A DNA stretch of 64,000 nucleotides, taken from positions 94,363-158,362 of the forward strand of contig JAGAZB010000054.1 of the NCBI GenBank assembly GCA_017940255.1, written 5' to 3'. Within the stretch, counting starts at the first letter, position 1. Each line of letters starts with the position of its first letter. The notes under the pieces were generated by a model. It saw only the letters and a list, made by a program, of their open reading frames with translations. It did not search any database and was not told where the DNA came from. Below are positions 61,108 through 64,000 of the stretch, piece after piece. The DNA comes from Treponema sp. GTDB lineage: Bacteria > Spirochaetota > Spirochaetia > Treponematales > Treponemataceae. Made by a program: the position numbers and the translations under genes.

Positions 61108-61294
61108 AATAAACTCCTTGTATGTGGTAAAGCTAAAAATTGCTTTCGCAATTTTTTTAACGCTTTGCTATAGAACACCGGCCGCCAGCGGCCTTACACA
61201 TTATCTCCCCTGTTCTGTATAGTTCTTACTAATCCAGTTCTTGTAATCACTACGTTCGCTTCGCTCACTACCAAGTTTGCTGCGCAAACTTGCA
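61108..61294 (-). pseudogene. Spacer with a duplicated 3' remnant of rfbB
   Basis: Between rfbB and rfbA, a stretch on the minus strand (61201-61251) reads SDYKNWISKNYTEQGR and a stop, closely similar to the last residues of the intact rfbB (SYKQWVAKNYENR). It is in another frame and separated from the rfbB stop by a hairpin (aagtttg/caaactt, 61275-61293 region) and a gagcgaagcgaacg element. A GGCCGCTGGCGGCC palindrome and an AT-rich hairpin follow before the rfbA ribosome site. Interpreted as the tail of a second or former rfbB copy. Confidence 0.6.
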
Positions 61295-62419
61295 CTATCT
61301 ATTTTCATAGTTCTTTGCCACCCACTGTTTATATGAACCGTTCAGAATATTGTTAATCCAGTCTGAGTTCTTGAGGTACCACTTTACAGTTTCCTGCAGG
61401 CCCTCTTCAAAAGTCATCTTGCGCTCCCAACCAAGCTTTGTCTTGATTTTTGTACAGTCGATGGCATAGCGCTTGTCGTGGCCTGGGCGGTCTTTTACGT
61501 AAGTAATTGTCTTTTCTACATCAGCCACATTCTTTCCAGTTTCAGCCGCAGTAAGTTCAATTACCTTATGAAGCAGTTTGATATTCTGCCATTCGTTTTC
61601 GCCACCGATGTTATATTTTTCACCCGTAACGCCCTTGTTTACAATCAGCCATACAGCGCGGTTGTGGTCTTCAACATAAATCCAGTCGCGGATATTGTCG
61701 CCCTTTCCATAAACAGGAAGATTTTTTCCGTCGCGGATGTTTGAAATCATCAATGGAAGAAGTTTTTCCGGGAACTGGTATGGACCATAGTTATTTGTAC
61801 AGTTAGAAAGTGTGATTGGAAGGCCATATGTATGGAAGTAAGCCATCACAACATGGTCAGAAGAAGCTTTTGATGAAGAATAAGGACTTCGTGGATCATA
61901 AGGAGTATCCTCGCGGAAATAACCAGTTTCTCCAAGAGAACCATAAACTTCATCAGTAGAAATATGATGGAAAAGCACATCATCACGGATTGTACCATCA
62001 GCCTTTTTCCAGTAATTGCGGGCAACATCAAGCAGAGTGAAGGTTCCCATTACGTTTGTTTTCATAAAGGCTTCTGGTCCCAAAATTGAGCGGTCTACAT
62101 GACTTTCAGCCGCAAAGTGAATTACAGTATCAATATCATACTGTTTGAAAATGCGTTCAATGTTTTCGCGGTCGCAGATATCAACCTTTTCAAAGAAGTA
62201 GCGCTTACCGCCAAACTTCTCTTCTATATCCTTCAAAGATTCAAGATTTCCAGCGTATGTAAGACAGTCAACGTTTACAACATTGCCGTCGAAGTTTGCA
62301 TCGTTAAAAAGATTGCCTTCAGCAGAAGACATTCCAAAAAGATAATGAATAAAATTTGAGCCAATGAATCCGGCTCCGCCAGTAATAAGTATGTTGTGAA
62401 GTTTTCTCATAAACTTCAT
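61295..62419 (-). CDS. rfbB: dTDP-glucose 4,6-dehydratase
   Basis: 374 aa SDR enzyme of dTDP-rhamnose synthesis. NAD motif TGGAGFIGSNFIHY, VNVDCLTYAGNLESL, catalytic STDEVYGSLG (Thr-Asp-Glu), and YSSSKASSDH with the Tyr-xxx-Lys pair; GDNIRDWIYVEDHNRAV. The start may be the ATG three codons in (62410), because TATAAT at 62418-62423 would put transcription start on it. The extreme C-terminus duplicates a remnant downstream. Confidence 0.95.
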   Translation of the reverse strand: MKFMRKLHNILITGGAGFIGSNFIHYLFGMSSAEGNLFNDANFDGNVVNVDCLTYAGNLESLKDIEEKFGGKRYFFEKVDICDRENIERIFKQYDIDTVIHFAAESHVDRSILGPEAFMKTNVMGTFTLLDVARNYWKKADGTIRDDVLFHHISTDEVYGSLGETGYFREDTPYDPRSPYSSSKASSDHVVMAYFHTYGLPITLSNCTNNYGPYQFPEKLLPLMISNIRDGKNLPVYGKGDNIRDWIYVEDHNRAVWLIVNKGVTGEKYNIGGENEWQNIKLLHKVIELTAAETGKNVADVEKTITYVKDRPGHDKRYAIDCTKIKTKLGWERKMTFEEGLQETVKWYLKNSDWINNILNGSYKQWVAKNYENR

Positions 62420-62464
62420 TATATCACATATATAGTAGATTTGGAAAGTGCGTCAGAAAACAAG

Positions 62465-63130
62465 TTATTTATCAATATTTTTCAAATCAAATGGAAGCGG
62501 TAATTCAAAAACCTTTTCTTTTCCATCAACCGGTAAAGTTAGTCGCACAGATGCAAGCTGCAGGCGTTTTATGCCGAGCACTTTTCGTAATTTTTTATTC
62601 ATCTTAAAATTTCCATGCTGATCATCACCCGCAATCGGACAGCCATTTTTTGCAAGATGAATACGAATTTGATGCATACGGCCGGTTTCAAGTTTTAAGC
62701 GTATCAATGTAAGAGGAATAGAAGTATTTTCTTCAGACTCAGGCTCCTGTACAGACAAATTCCATTCTTTTTCAACCTGAAAATGTGTTACAGCAGTTTT
62801 TTCTTCTCCATGCTGAATAAGACTTTCTTTTATCACTCCAGAAGCAGCCCCCATACGACCAATACAAAGTGCAGCATATTCCTTTTTAGCAACCTTACTT
62901 CCAATGAGCTTTGTCCATTTAGCGGCCGCGAGTGGAGTTTTAGCCACAATCATAAGCCCCGAAGTGTCCTTATCAAGCCGATGAACCAGAAAAACTTTAT
63001 ATCCAACCTGTTTTGCAAAATCAACATCAAGCGAATGAGACACACCCTGCCCGCCCTGAACAGCAAGTCCCGCAGGTTTATCAATCACAAAAATTTCATC
63101 ATTCTCATATAAAATAGCAAGCTGATTCAT
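62465..63130 (-). CDS. RluA-family pseudouridine synthase, short form
   Basis: 221 aa, no S4 domain. Catalytic motif LVHRLDKDTSGLMIVAKT with the active-site Asp, FVIDKPAGLAVQGG, MHQIRIHLAKNGCPIAGD, and LASVRLTLP near the end. The target RNA (tRNA or 23S) cannot be told. No Shine-Dalgarno: the promoter (63138-63166) puts the start site on or beside the ATG. Confidence 0.9.
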   Translation of the reverse strand: MNQLAILYENDEIFVIDKPAGLAVQGGQGVSHSLDVDFAKQVGYKVFLVHRLDKDTSGLMIVAKTPLAAAKWTKLIGSKVAKKEYAALCIGRMGAASGVIKESLIQHGEEKTAVTHFQVEKEWNLSVQEPESEENTSIPLTLIRLKLETGRMHQIRIHLAKNGCPIAGDDQHGNFKMNKKLRKVLGIKRLQLASVRLTLPVDGKEKVFELPLPFDLKNIDK

Positions 63131-63137
63131 CCGAAAT

Positions 63138-63166
63138 AATATAATAGAGGATTTTTAAAATGACAA
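63138..63166 (-). promoter_or_regulatory. Promoter of the RluA-type gene, leaderless geometry
   Basis: TTGTCA (63161-63166), 17-base spacer, TATATT (63138-63143), then seven bases to the ATG at 63130. The -35 box overlaps the first codons of the divergent secreted-protein gene at 63160. Confidence 0.65.
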
Positions 63167-64000
63167 GACGTTCTTTTTGTAAAATTACAGCCTTAACTTT
63201 ATTCTTACTTTTCTTTGGAAGCCATCTTTTTGCAGAAATTATTTACGATAATGATTTTGGCTTTAGACTTGATATTCCAGAAGGCTTTGAACTTACAGAT
63301 TCAACAGAAGACGGAACTTCAATTTTACTTACTCACCCGAACATTCCGATTACACTCGCCATAAAAATTTATTACCAGAAAGAATACAATTCTTCTAGCC
63401 AAACTCTGGATGCTGCCCTGAATAAACTTTCTGCCCAGGGAAGCATGGATGAAGTTGATTATCAGGGCGGCCACTGTGCTCTTTCCACTTTTACTATGAA
63501 TCTGGATCAGCAGTATAAAGGCTGGGCGGTAAGTGCACCTGTAAAGTTAGAAAGTTATCTTGTTGTTTTATGTTATGCACCAGAAAATCTTTTTGAAAAA
63601 TGCCAGTATTTCATCGTTTCTGCAATTAATTCACTTTGTATAAATGATGATTATTACAAAACCCCTGGAATTTTTATTGAATATGCCTTTCCAAAAAGTG
63701 GGAAAAAGGCGATTTCCACAAGTATTGCGGGAAAAGAAATTAATTCTTTCATAGATAGTGCAGATGCAGATGCTGCAGACTGTTTAATTAACATTGAATA
63801 CAGCGTTTTAATGCTTTATGCCAATCATCCAAAAATTATGGAAGCCTGGGAAAGATATTACAGGCTCATTTACAGAGACAGTTTCAGCCGCCTGGAGAAT
63901 TTTTCTTCAGAATTGTACAAGGCTCTGTATCCAATTGCAGAAAGTGAAAATCCTGAAAATCCGCAAATTACTTATGCTCAAAAATTACTTTCATGGGTGC
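63160..64000 (+). CDS. Secreted protein, 5' part (runs off the window)
   Basis: ATG at 63160, nine bases after AGAGG; the frame is open to the window end (280 codons seen). Signal peptide with hydrophobic core ALTLFLLFFGSHLFA, cleavage before EIIYD. The mature part has FGFRLDIPEGFELTD, similar in style to exported proteins with PsbP/DUF-type beta domains, then a helical region (NHPKIMEAWERYYRLIYRD) that may be TPR-like or another scaffold. No function assigned. Divergent from the RluA-type gene. Confidence 0.75.
   Translation, partial: MTRRSFCKITALTLFLLFFGSHLFAEIIYDNDFGFRLDIPEGFELTDSTEDGTSILLTHPNIPITLAIKIYYQKEYNSSSQTLDAALNKLSAQGSMDEVDYQGGHCALSTFTMNLDQQYKGWAVSAPVKLESYLVVLCYAPENLFEKCQYFIVSAINSLCINDDYYKTPGIFIEYAFPKSGKKAISTSIAGKEINSFIDSADADAADCLINIEYSVLMLYANHPKIMEAWERYYRLIYRDSFSRLENFSSELYKALYPIAESENPENPQITYAQKLLSWV

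Noticed and set aside
61150..61205. Short frame [14 protein letters not shown] after GGGGAG upstream of rfbA
   Set aside because: Only 14 codons, formed by a palindrome in the spacer; no sign of selection.
1..64000. CRISPR array, prophage, integron or transposase
   Set aside because: No regularly spaced repeats and no integrase or transposase motifs in any supported gene; the repeats seen are dispersed intergenic hairpins.

Overview
The window is chromosomal DNA of a spirochaete, almost certainly a host-associated Treponema. The markers are a periplasmic-flagellum gene set (flbB-fliK-flgD-flgE and a FlaA sheath protein), a FlgE whose crosslinking residues fall at K165 and C178, spirochaete-style lipoboxes, bactofilins, many TPR proteins, and a degenerate radical-SAM/SPASM protein of the type named spiro-SPASM. 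Base composition is low to moderate G+C. No rRNA, phage, transposase or CRISPR array is visible.

Layout. 1-5.9 kb: tail of an Eis-type acetyltransferase, then on the minus strand hexokinase-flbB-fliK-flgD-flgE, a small piece of the usually large spirochaete flagellar operon. 6-20 kb: a 142-bp nested palindrome, a chemoreceptor, a UvrD/PcrA helicase, an ABC-F protein, a DEAD-box RNA helicase, an RlmK-like rRNA methyltransferase, and a GH27 alpha-galactosidase with an inserted module; gaps here carry G+C-rich repeats. 20-27.5 kb: rpmE, two small lipoproteins, rho, bactofilin-lnt-HU, rpsT, an unlisted 57-aa zinc-ribbon gene, plsC. 27.5-34.2 kb: a JAB-DinG fusion, tRNA-Glu, a RelA/SpoT-TPR protein, FlaA, and a GerMN-amidase pair for the cell envelope.

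34.2-40.7 kb: a tight four-gene operon (ATP-grasp ligase; three-domain cytidylyltransferase/PseG-like/methyltransferase; GT2-like protein; nucleotidyltransferase/pseudo-radical-SAM/SPASM). It looks like a nonulosonic-acid (pseudaminic-type) modification pathway, possibly for flagellin, and is the best candidate here for an incompletely described system. 40.8-44.2 kb: xseA-xseB-mutL. 44.2-50 kb: TPR proteins, a phosphoesterase and a ParB-like protein. 50-53.3 kb: an RsbU/RsbV/RsbW partner-switching module beside the tmRNA gene, which encodes an unusually long tag. 53.4-64 kb: hslO, thrS (no TGS domain), tRNA-Pro, mtaB-TPR-bactofilin, rfbC-rfbA-rfbB (no rfbD in the window, and a duplicated remnant of an rfbB 3' end), a RluA-type pseudouridine synthase, and the start of a secreted protein that runs off the window.

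Genes mostly lie in short same-strand operons with Shine-Dalgarno sequences. At several genes (uvrD, rlmK-like, 65-aa protein, hslO, rfbB, rluA-like) a -10 box lies only 6-8 bases before a start codon that has no Shine-Dalgarno, suggesting leaderless mRNAs.
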